A stretch of DNA of 11,331 nucleotides, from NCBI GenBank assembly GCA_028565635.1, contig JAOXYB010038351.1, positions 1,833 to 13,163 on the forward strand, given 5' to 3'. The notes below the pieces were generated by a model that was given only the letters and a program-made list of their open reading frames with translations, did not search any database and was not told where the DNA came from. Both the position numbers and the translations under genes were made by a program. Below are positions 1 through 7,475 of this stretch, one piece after another (positions within the stretch are counted from its first letter, which is position 1; every line of letters begins with the position of its first letter). Origin of the DNA: Phoronis ovalis. Its lineage: Eukaryota > Phoronida > Phoronidae.

Positions 1-119
1 TAGGGGGATTGATGGGAAATTATTGAATGTTTATGCTGATTTTAGGGGGATTGATGGGAAATTATTGAATGTTTATGCTGATTTTAGGGGGATTGATGGG
101 AAATTATTGAATGTTTATG
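1..119. repeat. 42-bp minisatellite, about 2.8 perfect copies
   Basis: A 42-bp unit beginning TAGGGGGATTGATGGG starts at 1, 43 and 85. The first two copies are identical, and the third matches for 35 bases before diverging at 120. The array probably continues left of the window. Because 42 is a multiple of 3, one plus frame stays open through all copies and reads a 14-residue repeat (RGIDGKLLNVYADF), but nothing on either side looks like a recognisable protein. The absence of any difference between copies suggests recent expansion or homogenisation. I annotate it as satellite DNA rather than a coding repeat. Confidence 0.95.
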
Positions 120-1003
120 GACACAGGTGCAAAACATTGCTAAGTCCCAATTTTAGTAGCAGTTTTAAGCAAGTATCAAATTTTTGTTTTGTATTCCATA
201 GAAAACAATACTGTTATTACTGAAAACAGTTGTCTCAATATGTAAAATTTGTATATTTTTGAAAATCATATAATCCTTAACACTTACACTAGACATGGCT
301 AGGGTGTATAACTGGGATGTGAAACGAAGACAAGCTGGAAAGGAAGCATCAACATCAAGTTCTTCATAGTTTTTTTTTATTATACATATGGCCAAAGTGC
401 TTGTGGTGGTAACAATCTGCTCAGTTGTATTATGCAAGGAAATGTCACGACATAGCAGAGATATTTACAAAAATCAACATTTGTCTCTGTGTGGATACAA
501 TTTTTAGGATAGTGTCAATCATGCAGATTTTTACCTAGCATGTGTAACCCTTTAAAAAATTCCATTGGTTTTATCCTGATTTTGCCATGCTTTTAACAAA
601 CCTGTGATAACCTATGGATGTGATGATTGTGCTAGCTTGTTATTCTTCACCACCTGCCCTCACAACATGAACAAGATTTTCTTACATGTATCGTCCAATT
701 TTACCAGACTTGTTTGTTGCGACGGGTACACAAATGTACTGTATGTACAGAATGTAAAATGTTTGCTTTCATTGATGGCGTTCTTTTAAATTGCGTGTAC
801 ATTATATTAGCATTCTTCTGTGTGTAACTGACAATAATCATTTGTAAAATAAAATGTTTGCTGTACTAAAATAAAATGTTCCCTTGGTGTCCTGTACTAT
901 TGCTGGAGTAGTTTCTCTTACATTCTCAGTACTGGCTCTTATTATACACAATCTGCCACTGTAGTCACTTTGTTACTTTTAATTTTGATGCATTATAATT
1001 AAA
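120..1003. other. Intergenic, no gene recognised
   Basis: AT-rich sequence downstream of MYCBP with short chance frames only. The frame continuing rightwards out of the minisatellite stops near 223 and resembles nothing I know. Two AATAAA hexamers near 848-875 are listed separately. No RNA gene or conserved domain was seen on either strand. Confidence 0.6.
848..875 (+). promoter_or_regulatory. Two AATAAA hexamers, possible polyadenylation signals
   Basis: AATAAA occurs at 848-853 and 870-875 within a locally repeated AAAATAAAATGTT context, followed by a GT-containing stretch near 884-893. This would suit the 3' end of a plus-strand transcript entering from the left of the window and converging on MYCBP. 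No plus-strand exon is visible in the window, and AT-rich DNA yields this hexamer often, so the call is weak. Confidence 0.22.
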
Positions 1004-1188
1004 ATCAGTAGTTAGTCATCGCTCCGGTTACTTATCTGCTATGCTTTCTCCCATTAATAATCTGACATTCTTTTTCCCATTAATTATATCCCGTTTATAA
1101 ATCGCAATTTAAAAATGTGGAAAAAGAAAGTCAGATTTTTGGAGAAAGGATAGCAGATAAGTAACGGGAGTGATAACTAACTGCTGAT
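1004..1188. mobile_element. Foldback / MITE-like inverted-repeat element
   Basis: The left arm (from 1004) and right arm (to 1188) are reverse complements over about 46 bp, with five mismatches in my hand alignment. Both contain the core TAGCAGATAAGTAAC or its complement. Pairing continues more loosely inwards through a GAAAAAGAAAGTCAGAT-like segment, leaving a short AT-rich centre around 1084-1112. No coding capacity is present. The layout fits a non-autonomous DNA transposon or foldback element. I could not identify a clear target-site duplication, so the exact ends are uncertain. Confidence 0.8.
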
Positions 1189-2033
1189 TATAAATAGAAT
1201 CATTTTGATGATGTCAATGCGGTATTAAGCCATCAAAATTTACACGTAATGTAAGCTCATAACTGAACAGATGAGATATGAATTTGGTGACCTGTATGTT
1301 ACCATATGCTACATAATAATGGTGGTAGCAACAACCATGTAGGACCTGCACTAGAATTATTAAGATCAATACAGACCGTAATAATAAATTACAACCACAG
1401 CAATGAATACCTGCAGTTTTCAACAACCAAACATGTATGTATGTATTGCTGCTACAAGATGCAATGCAGAAAGTGGAACTGTGCAGTACTCATTTGTGTA
1501 TGTGTGCTAGAAGATGATTGGAGAAGTACAGCAATGCTTGTTTTATTAGTGGATATATTCAGGAGATACTGAAGTGACACTTTCTTTTAATTCGACAATC
1601 TATACAACACTTAGATACAAGGAATGAAATAACAAGCTTTCACTCTGGGAAGTCAAATTTTTCAATATTTGATAATAAAAGTACCCAAATTGCCAAGAAC
1701 TCTTTAAAGATCTGAGGTAAAAATTGATTTAAAAGTGTACAGTTAAGCTTTCCAATACAAATTCTTAATTTTGAACTTCATTGTAAGAAAAGGCTATTTC
1801 AAATATCAAAACGCAATACTGCATAGAGACATACATTGTATGCGTAGTTTAGAATTAACATTTAAAAATGAATAACCAATTGACAATGGCTTTCTAACAC
1901 CTCGTACGACTTTCTTAAAAATTTGATGAATTATCCAGTCTGTTTATAATGGCCTGACAGTTGCCCAAGTCCTTAAAAAAAGTAACCGGTATGTATATTA
2001 CATATAGTCTTTCACATTATTTACACTATTCCA
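1189..2033. other. MYCBP 3' flank and 3' UTR region
   Basis: This stretch follows the MYCBP stop codon and should contain its 3' UTR. Minus-strand candidates for the polyadenylation signal are TATAAA (1943-1948), ATTAAA (1586-1591) and the canonical AATAAA (1542-1547). The sequence alone does not decide between them. The short plus-strand frame at 1306-1572 has no recognisable features. Nothing else was supported. Confidence 0.5.
1542..1547 (-). terminator. Candidate MYCBP polyadenylation signal
   Basis: AATAAA on the minus strand, about 490 bp beyond the MYCBP stop codon and followed by moderately T-rich sequence. It is the first canonical hexamer I found downstream of the gene. Closer variant hexamers could be used instead. 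Confidence 0.3.
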
Positions 2034-2081
2034 TTAAGCATCAGGTACTTGTTCCTCTGCAGGTGGTTCATATTGTTGAAG
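2034..2081 (-). CDS. MYCBP: MYCBP coding exon 4 (C-terminus)
   Basis: A short terminal exon of 15 codons plus TAA, after the acceptor TCTCCTTTCAG|CTT. It encodes LQQYEPPAEEQVPDA, matching the family's conserved LxQYEPP ending. It is too short to appear as a conventional long open frame; I found it by looking for the expected C-terminus. Confidence 0.92.
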   Translation of the reverse strand, partial: LQQYEPPAEEQVPDA

Positions 2082-4115
2082 CTGAAAGGAGACAAGTTAT
2101 AAGTTATCATAACAATTTTTATTGTTTAGGAAAAATGCTGGTTCTGCCAGTTGTTAGTTATGTATCTAAGCTAATCTCGAGGACTTCCTACTTTGCAAAA
2201 GAGTTTTAAGCTCTAATTCTGGTATACCTGAAAAATAACAGCATCTCAGCATTGCCCAATAAACAACCACGGTGCTGTGGTGAGTTTGATTTTGATTGAA
2301 TTAATTATTTTTCATTGTAAAGGGCAATTAGAAAACTTATTATCTGCAGTGAAGTATCAGATGACTACATGTAGGTAATGCAATTTCGGATTTTTTCTTT
2401 TTTTTTTGTTCTTTTTTGTTTTTACTTATCTTTTTTATATTTGTTTTGTTCACAATTGCAAATTCCAATAATAAAAAAAGTTCGGTTTTTTATTTTTTAA
2501 CTCTGCTATAAAACAGTCGCCCTTCCTAAAAGTTATAATCTGACAAACATACCTTGGCTTTGAGTTCATTATTTTCCTCCGAGAGACCCTCTACTTTCTG
2601 CCTGAGTTCTGTGACTTCTAGTTTCAATGCTTCTACATCAGCAGTATCAGGACCTGCACTACCAAGATGTTGCCTCAGAAAGCTGAACATCACGAGTTAA
2701 GGAAACTTACTGTTACCATATAATAATGTAACAACCTTAATACCAATTATGTGCCATTTCATTCATGGCCAGCCTAATACTATTTTACACAACTGCATAA
2801 TAACAACAAGATTTATAATCTACTAGAAATGGACCGAGGGTACGGTCCTCATATAGATTACAGTGGGCCACACAATATTAGTGTCAGGATCAAATGCTAG
2901 GATTAAAAATGGTGTCTGAGTGTGTGCGCGCATCACAGTTAGTGTCTAGCTTAAACGTTAGGATTGGAAATATTGTCTAGGTCAAATGCCAGGAACCACC
3001 GAGAAGACATTTAATGTACATATACGCAGCGAGCACGGACTGTACCACATCGACTGTACAAATATATCTATGTCACAACGTAAGTAATCTACAGGTCACA
3101 GTTACATGTATAGATACCGATAGAGATGCGCACCTAGAAGGAGTAGTGGCAGGAATAATTCACTCCATTCTTTTAGTAGTACAGACAAAATGTTCGAAGC
3201 CCGAGGGGATCCTTGACATAAAACTTGGTAGGGATATGAGGTCCCAGGTGAAAACCTTTAACCTATGGTAAAAATTGCTTTAAAACCCATACCCCACATG
3301 GTAAGTAAAATCTCAAAAAGTAACCCATGGTAAAAACTGCAGACTGAAGTAACTATAGTCTTACGATTAATTTTGTAACTAAATTAAAAATACATAATCA
3401 CTGAGGGGTATAGCACTTCAAAATTGCAAATGCTCACAGCATAAAGAAAAAGGTCACACAAAACAAAGACCGCTGCTCGTAAGAGTCAATGGATGCTCGC
3501 GGCTTGGACTTAACAGACCACAATGCTTAGAGTCCCCTTAGAGCCGCCATCATTTTTTTTACAATTAGAAATTTCAAATTTATAGCAAAAATGTCATTGA
3601 GAAAAAAAGGATACTCCAATGCATTGTTTGGTTTTTCAGGTTCTTCATATAAGCCTACTAAAACTTTTGTCAAAGCATCCAAGACGCCAGCTTTTTCTAG
3701 GTACTTTCTAAATTCTTCCCGTTTTGAATCTGCTGCCTGAAAAACAGTGCAGAACATATTTAATTTAATTTAACCGCGTCAAAATATCGAGACTGTTATA
3801 TTCCGTTCACAACTGAAGAAGCTAATCTGTCCCATTTGCATTACTGTACCAATTTTAAACCACCTCACTCATTTTTATCATACTTGACTTAGAATGCACC
3901 CCTCCAGGGAGCCACTGCTTATTGAATCAAGCTCTAGGTACATGTAAACTAAAAATGTGAGAATCTTTCACTAAATCAAATGCAGATTGAGTAAGCTGAA
4001 CATTGACTATAAAAGCTTACTTATATACACACTCGCAACAAACACACTTAAATAGAACAATTCCTGAAACAGGCAGACAAGCTTAGAATTTTATGCTTAC
4101 CCTGTATGAAGTCAT
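2034..4115 (-). CDS. MYCBP: c-Myc-binding protein (MYCBP / AMY-1), complete, 4 coding exons
   Basis: The CDS joins 4115-4101, 3736-3615, 2682-2553 and 2081-2034, giving 104 residues; I recall the human protein as 103. Residues 6-46 carry the family signature (AADSKREEFRKYLEKAGVLD, then TKVLVGLYEEPEKPN). Residues 47-59 read FLRQHLGSAGPDT, and 60-90 form a Leu/Glu/Lys-rich coiled coil. The tail ends LQQYEPPAEEQVPDA. All four exons join in frame (phases 0, 2, 0) at GT-AG borders. Known family role: a small helical protein reported to bind the N-terminal region of MYC and A-kinase anchoring proteins; it is not an enzyme. The start context CGAAAATGA has A at -3, and the N-terminus MTSYR aligns in length with mammalian orthologues. 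Intron 2 looks U12-type. The P450 gene lies about 3.1 kb upstream on the same strand with no functional link evident. Confidence 0.95.
2393..2505. repeat. Low-complexity T-rich tract in MYCBP intron 3
   Basis: A run of poly-T blocks interrupted by C and G, so A-rich on the transcribed strand. It ends in a self-complementary AAAAAAG/TTTTTT segment near 2472-2496. It may be a decayed poly(A) tail of an old retroposed sequence or simple low complexity. No target duplication was identified. Confidence 0.6.
2553..2682 (-). CDS. MYCBP: MYCBP coding exon 3
   Basis: 130 bases complete the Asp codon (GA|C) and add 43 residues from FLRQHLG to NELKAK, including the coiled-coil heptads. The acceptor GTTCAG|C follows the U12 branch motif. 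The donor AAG|GTATGT is an ordinary U2-type site in phase 0. Confidence 0.93.
2683..3614 (-). other. MYCBP intron 2, U12-type (minor spliceosome)
   Basis: The 932-bp intron begins GTATCCTTT and has TTCCTTAAC at 2704-2696. The likely branch adenosine is near 2697, about 14 bases from the final AG at 2684-2683. Both motifs match the U12 consensus completely, and the short branch-to-acceptor distance is typical of that class. It is a phase 2 intron with GT-AG termini. The plus-strand open frame at 3014-3271 lies inside it and is judged spurious. Confidence 0.9.
2880..2997. repeat. Degenerate tandem repeat, roughly 31 / 61 bp
   Basis: A motif resembling TGTCTAGNTCAAACGCTAGG recurs at about 2882, 2943 and 2974. 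A heavily diverged copy between them contains TGTGTGCGCGC. Copies at 2880 and 2941 are 61 bp apart and share most positions, including GGATT(A/G)(A/G)AAAT. The repeat is old and degenerate and lies in MYCBP intron 2. Confidence 0.6.
3615..3736 (-). CDS. MYCBP: MYCBP coding exon 2
   Basis: 122 bases encode 40 residues plus two bases of an Asp codon. The acceptor is TTTTTCAG|GCAGCA. The donor is GGA|GTATCCTTT, an exact match to the U12-type 5' splice-site consensus. The exon carries the most conserved part of the protein, from AADSKREEF to NNAL. Confidence 0.95.
4101..4115 (-). CDS. MYCBP: MYCBP coding exon 1 (MTSYR)
   Basis: Fifteen coding bases from the ATG, followed by the donor AGG|GTAAGC (phase 0). 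A pyrimidine-rich stretch ending TTTAG lies just 5' of the ATG (about 4123-4150 on the minus strand). A 5' UTR intron ending there is therefore possible, although simple transcription start in this region is equally plausible. Confidence 0.85.
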
Positions 4116-4210
4116 TTTCGACCTAAATGTAGTAAAAAGACAACAGAAAAAACCTCACGACTTCACTTCTATGGAGTGTTGCTAGATGCGCGAAGAAGAT
4201 GCGCAATACG
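4116..4210 (-). promoter_or_regulatory. Probable MYCBP promoter / 5' UTR region
   Basis: The sequence directly 5' of the MYCBP ATG holds a local rise in G+C with two GCGCAT elements on the minus strand (about 4186-4205), similar to NRF-1 half-sites. I saw no convincing TATA box. Position relative to the gene is the main support; the transcription start cannot be read from sequence. Confidence 0.35.
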
Positions 4211-4945
4211 ATTCGCCTAACTACGTGGCAAATTTTATATTCATAATTTGTTTTTTTGTTTTTCTACAGCTAAATTTACCTTTTTATTATAGATTCGGTT
4301 TTATAATGATCCAAACAACGTCATATTTTAAATTGTGTTTAGGGTCACATTTTAAATTGTATTTATTTGTTGTTCACCGAACTGATAAGTAGCAGCGCCC
4401 TCTGTCGGAAACTACTGCATCACCCCGTTTCGGATAGATGGCAATGTTGTACATATCCATCAAAACCGTGCAAGACCAGATTTTCATGGGTTTTGATAGA
4501 CTAAAATAGTCTTGAGAAAATGTTCAACGTTGAAAGATCCAGTTGCCTATTTTTGAAAATCACAATGAATGAAAACTGCGCATTTCTAGAAACAATTTTA
4601 ATTTTTAAAAGCAAATATTTATAAATAAAATATTTCCCTGTTATTCTGAGACACAGTGGATATACCAAATTAAGTGGACACGCATATTAACAAATATTCT
4701 CGTGGTTTAAGCGTAAATTTTCGAGCAGTCGACGCGCTATGCGCATCAACACGTGCTTTGGGTACGTATTTTATCTAAAACGACAAGAAGGTTTTCAGTT
4801 TTTTTGGAGGTATGTCATTAGACTTGAGTCGTTACGGATTTCTTTTTAATTAATGTTTTTATTTAATAAGATGTGATTCTTCATTAGATCCAGTATATAT
4901 TTCTTTTACAGGATTTCATTATCCAATATATGTATAGGTACTCTA
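4211..4945. other. Intergenic, no gene recognised
   Basis: This contains a CTCF-like site (4393-4408), an inverted repeat ATCAAAACC/GGTTTTGAT (4459-4497) and an E-box (4750-4755) preceded by CGCGCTATGCGCAT. The plus-strand frame at 4186-4392 is rich in Phe and Tyr from AT-rich DNA and has no sign of being a gene. Confidence 0.5.
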
Positions 4946-5091
4946 TGGCCATCCTTCTGGACGGGGATATACTAACTCAGTAAAAACAGAAGGACTTGAG
5001 CAAGTCTACCCACAGTCTGAAAAAATCCATCCGTTAGTACAAATACTCTCGTACAAATATTTATTCAGACTGGTCTACCCCGTGAAGGCCA
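4946..5091. repeat. Nested inverted-repeat block, possible small mobile element
   Basis: CAGTCTGAA (5013-5021) is repeated as its exact reverse complement TTCAGACTG (5064-5072). Outside this, TGGCCATCCTTCTGGACGGGG (4946-4966) pairs with gaps to CCCCGTGAAGGCCA (5078-5091). GTCTACCC and GTACAAATA also occur twice in direct orientation. The ends being complementary suggests a compact non-autonomous element of about 146 bp with no coding potential. Confidence 0.55.
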
Positions 5092-6095
5092 AAAATAAAA
5101 ATCCCCCCCTCAAAAGCACTACAGAAATAACTTACCAGGTAAAATTATGTACTATGTTTATATAATCACTAAATAGGTACTACACTAAGACATGTACTAT
5201 TTAAATCATAGCAATCAGTGTCCAAGGTTGTGGTTCAAATTGTTTAAAGAACGATTCATCAACTAATTTGGGATTTTTCTATAATAAAGGGGGTTTCTTG
5301 AAGGTCAGATTTTGTACAACAATATATTATTTTGAAGAAAATATTTTTCTGCCGCTTTCTTTATCTTAATAATTTCATAATTAAATGGAACTGAAAGGAT
5401 ATTTTCGATGTGTTGATCGTCATAATGACGATAAAAACGCATCCTTTTAAAACTTCCTGAACGAAATAACTCAGTGGAAGTAGCAATATATTGTCTGATA
5501 CTTGGCGCCGGGATTTGCTCCACAAAAAAACACTGATAATTAATTTCACCTTTAATCTTTTAAAGGACAGAGACGCTGCCCGTATTTAGTAAATGTCTTT
5601 AAACTTCAAAAACGATTATATGAGGTAACAAACGTTCTGAATGAAGCAAATGTCGAATTCTATCATTTTAGTTATTAAATTAACGACAACGTTGTGCTCC
5701 CAACGAGAGTTAAATTTCTTCGCGCAAAATTCGCCATTTTTACGTCACGTGTTCTCTTCAAGTTTGAAGATTGATACTGACTGTTTAAGGAGGATACAGA
5801 AATGTAAAATGTTATAATTAATCTGATTATTTAATCAATTACAATATATAAATATATTAATTTTTTGTGCATTTACGATTTTTATAACTGATGTGAGACC
5901 ATTTGACCTGCAGGTGGCGTACTTATGATAAATACTTGAAAAGAAAACGATGTACTCGACGTCATGAAAAGAAAATGCGTACTGTTTTTGTCGTCTACGT
6001 TACGAGACTTTTTTACCAGTTAATAGCCAAATTATTTAATGATCTATAGTAGTCATACCCAACAAATACAAAGATTAATTATGTGTATGTTTTGC
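5092..6095. other. Intergenic, no gene recognised
   Basis: AT-rich sequence. The two overlapping minus-strand frames between 5305 and 5549 resemble no known protein and lack a plausible splice context. A TACGTCA element overlapping the E-box CACGTG lies at 5741-5751. The stretch around 5815-5865 is almost pure A/T. Nothing else was supported. Confidence 0.5.
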
Positions 6096-6120
6096 AGTGG
6101 CGACAATAGGTGTCGCCACT
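6096..6120. repeat. Perfect hairpin, 10-bp stem with 5-nt loop
   Basis: AGTGGCGACA, loop ATAGG, then TGTCGCCACT form an uninterrupted stem that is much richer in G+C than its surroundings. It matches no RNA family I recognise: the CAGTGG at its base lacks the stem of an iron-response element, and it is not the histone stem-loop. Confidence 0.8.
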
Positions 6121-6738
6121 TCTCATCATTTTTGATCCGATGCATGCGGTTTTGCACAAAAGTCTAGATCTGATAGGATAGAGAATGTTTCCTGCTAGCA
6201 ATTCAACACAACAAAATTGTGCTTTCTGATGAAGTAAGAATGCACAGTGGATGAGATACATCAATAAGGTCGAAACATACCTAGGGAGATATTGAGCAAT
6301 AGCAAAGAAACTCTTGATTTGTGAGGCGTTTGTTGGTGGGCTGACTTTAAGTTATGCATTGATTTTAGTAGTATCGAGCGACATGTACGTCATCAGCAGT
6401 AATTGTGTGCACATTTTAAAATCAAACATATAAGTAACACTGCACCGTAAATTTGACTCAAGGAAGACATCGTGAAAAACAGACCTTAATTAAGAACGAA
6501 TAAGGTTAAAAACCATACCTTATTTTGGTTAAAATTGCTAATTTTCCTACCCTAAACGCGTAATGTGCGTTACTGGCCTGTTCTCAAAAAAGCAGAAGAA
6601 GAAGGGAAATGACATAATTTGCGGTAACAAGGTCCGTCTAATCAAATATATACAAGCTTAGTCAACTGTAAATTACAGCCATTTAGCAACCTGTTACGCA
6701 AACAACAAGCTCACCAGTATAGCTACGTATAAGCTAAT

Positions 6739-6836
6739 AGACTATTTGCATGTACTTGAGGGCGCTACAGTCAGACCCTTTCAATACCGGCATCCTTAGT
6801 TATACATAAAACTTGTTTTTGGTGGCTCCACCAAGT
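6739..6836 (-). repeat. Dispersed repeat, copy A
   Basis: Read on the minus strand this runs from ACTTGGTGGAGCCACC (6836-6821) to ATGCAAATAGTCT (6751-6739). The same two end segments occur in the same order on the plus strand at 9971-10138, separated by a longer interior. It also contains GAGGGCGCTAC (plus, about 6758-6768). The shared ends indicate two members of one repeat family in opposite orientation. Confidence 0.6.
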
Positions 6837-7264
6837 GCAGGCAAATATTCTATTGCAAGCATTACCATATTACTTAAGTTATCCCAATTCTCGGCGTGTA
6901 ATTCGAAATCATTTAGTGAATATGCCATACTTATTATACAGCGACCTGTATGTCATCTCCGTATAAAAGTTGGTAAAAAATAAATCTTTATAATCCTTCA
7001 TTTAGAATTTTTCTAAAAATGCTTACTAATGCAGTGTTAATGATGGTCAAATTTAAGTTGCAGATCTATATCGGTCATATTCAGTCTTATAATGTAAATA
7101 CTAAGTATATCCAAATACACAAGATATGTATCTTTAAAACCAAGTCTGAAATTGCCTTGTGTCCTAAACTACATGTTATATTCAGCTTTTTAAAGAACTA
7201 ATTAAAATTCCGTTTATATGCATTTGTAGATTATAATATCTACTTTTGCTCAATCTATACCAGT
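6837..7264. other. P450 3' UTR / intergenic region
   Basis: Sequence just beyond the P450 stop codon. I found no canonical AATAAA on the minus strand here. The nearest variant is TATAAA at 7212-7217, 48 bases past the stop, which would give a very short 3' UTR. The plus-strand frame at 7019-7201 is not recognisable. Confidence 0.4.
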
Positions 7265-7475
7265 CTACTTTCGTTCAGTGATTCTTATTTGATATGATTT
7301 CGGGGAAAGTACTATTCCTTGATTAAAATCTTTTGGATTGAATGAAGGCAATGGTTCGCCGTAAACCGGTAGGATTTGAAACTTTTGCACAAAAGCTGAA
7401 ATGAACAGGAACAATCGAGCTTTGCCAAAAGCCTCTCCTATGCACACACGGCGACCTGCTCCAAAGGCGAAAAAG
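7265..7475 (-). CDS. P450 terminal exon (heme-binding loop)
   Basis: 211 bases complete an Asn codon and add 69 residues and TAG. It starts FFAFGAGRRVCIGEAFGKAR, matching FxxGxRxCxG with the heme-ligand Cys, and ends SYQIRITERK. The residue before FGAG is Ala, where Pro (LPFGAG) is usual. The acceptor is TTCTTTTAG|C. Confidence 0.96.

Noticed and set aside
1306-1572. 88-codon plus-strand open frame
   Set aside because: No recognisable motif, and low-complexity Cys/Tyr-rich composition from TGTATG-type repeats.
3014-3271. 85-codon plus-strand open frame
   Set aside because: It lies inside MYCBP intron 2, has no recognisable domain, and its codons overlap degenerate repeat flanks.
5228-5250. 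Possible tRNA B-box (GGTTCAAAT)
   Set aside because: No matching A-box, acceptor stem or anticodon arm could be folded around it.
5305-5549. Two overlapping minus-strand open frames
   Set aside because: Neither resembles a known protein, they occupy different frames of the same DNA, and no splice or promoter context supports them.
6090-6120. Iron-response element (CAGTGG)
   Set aside because: The bases flanking CAGTGG do not pair as an IRE stem; the real stem starts within it and has a 5-nt loop.
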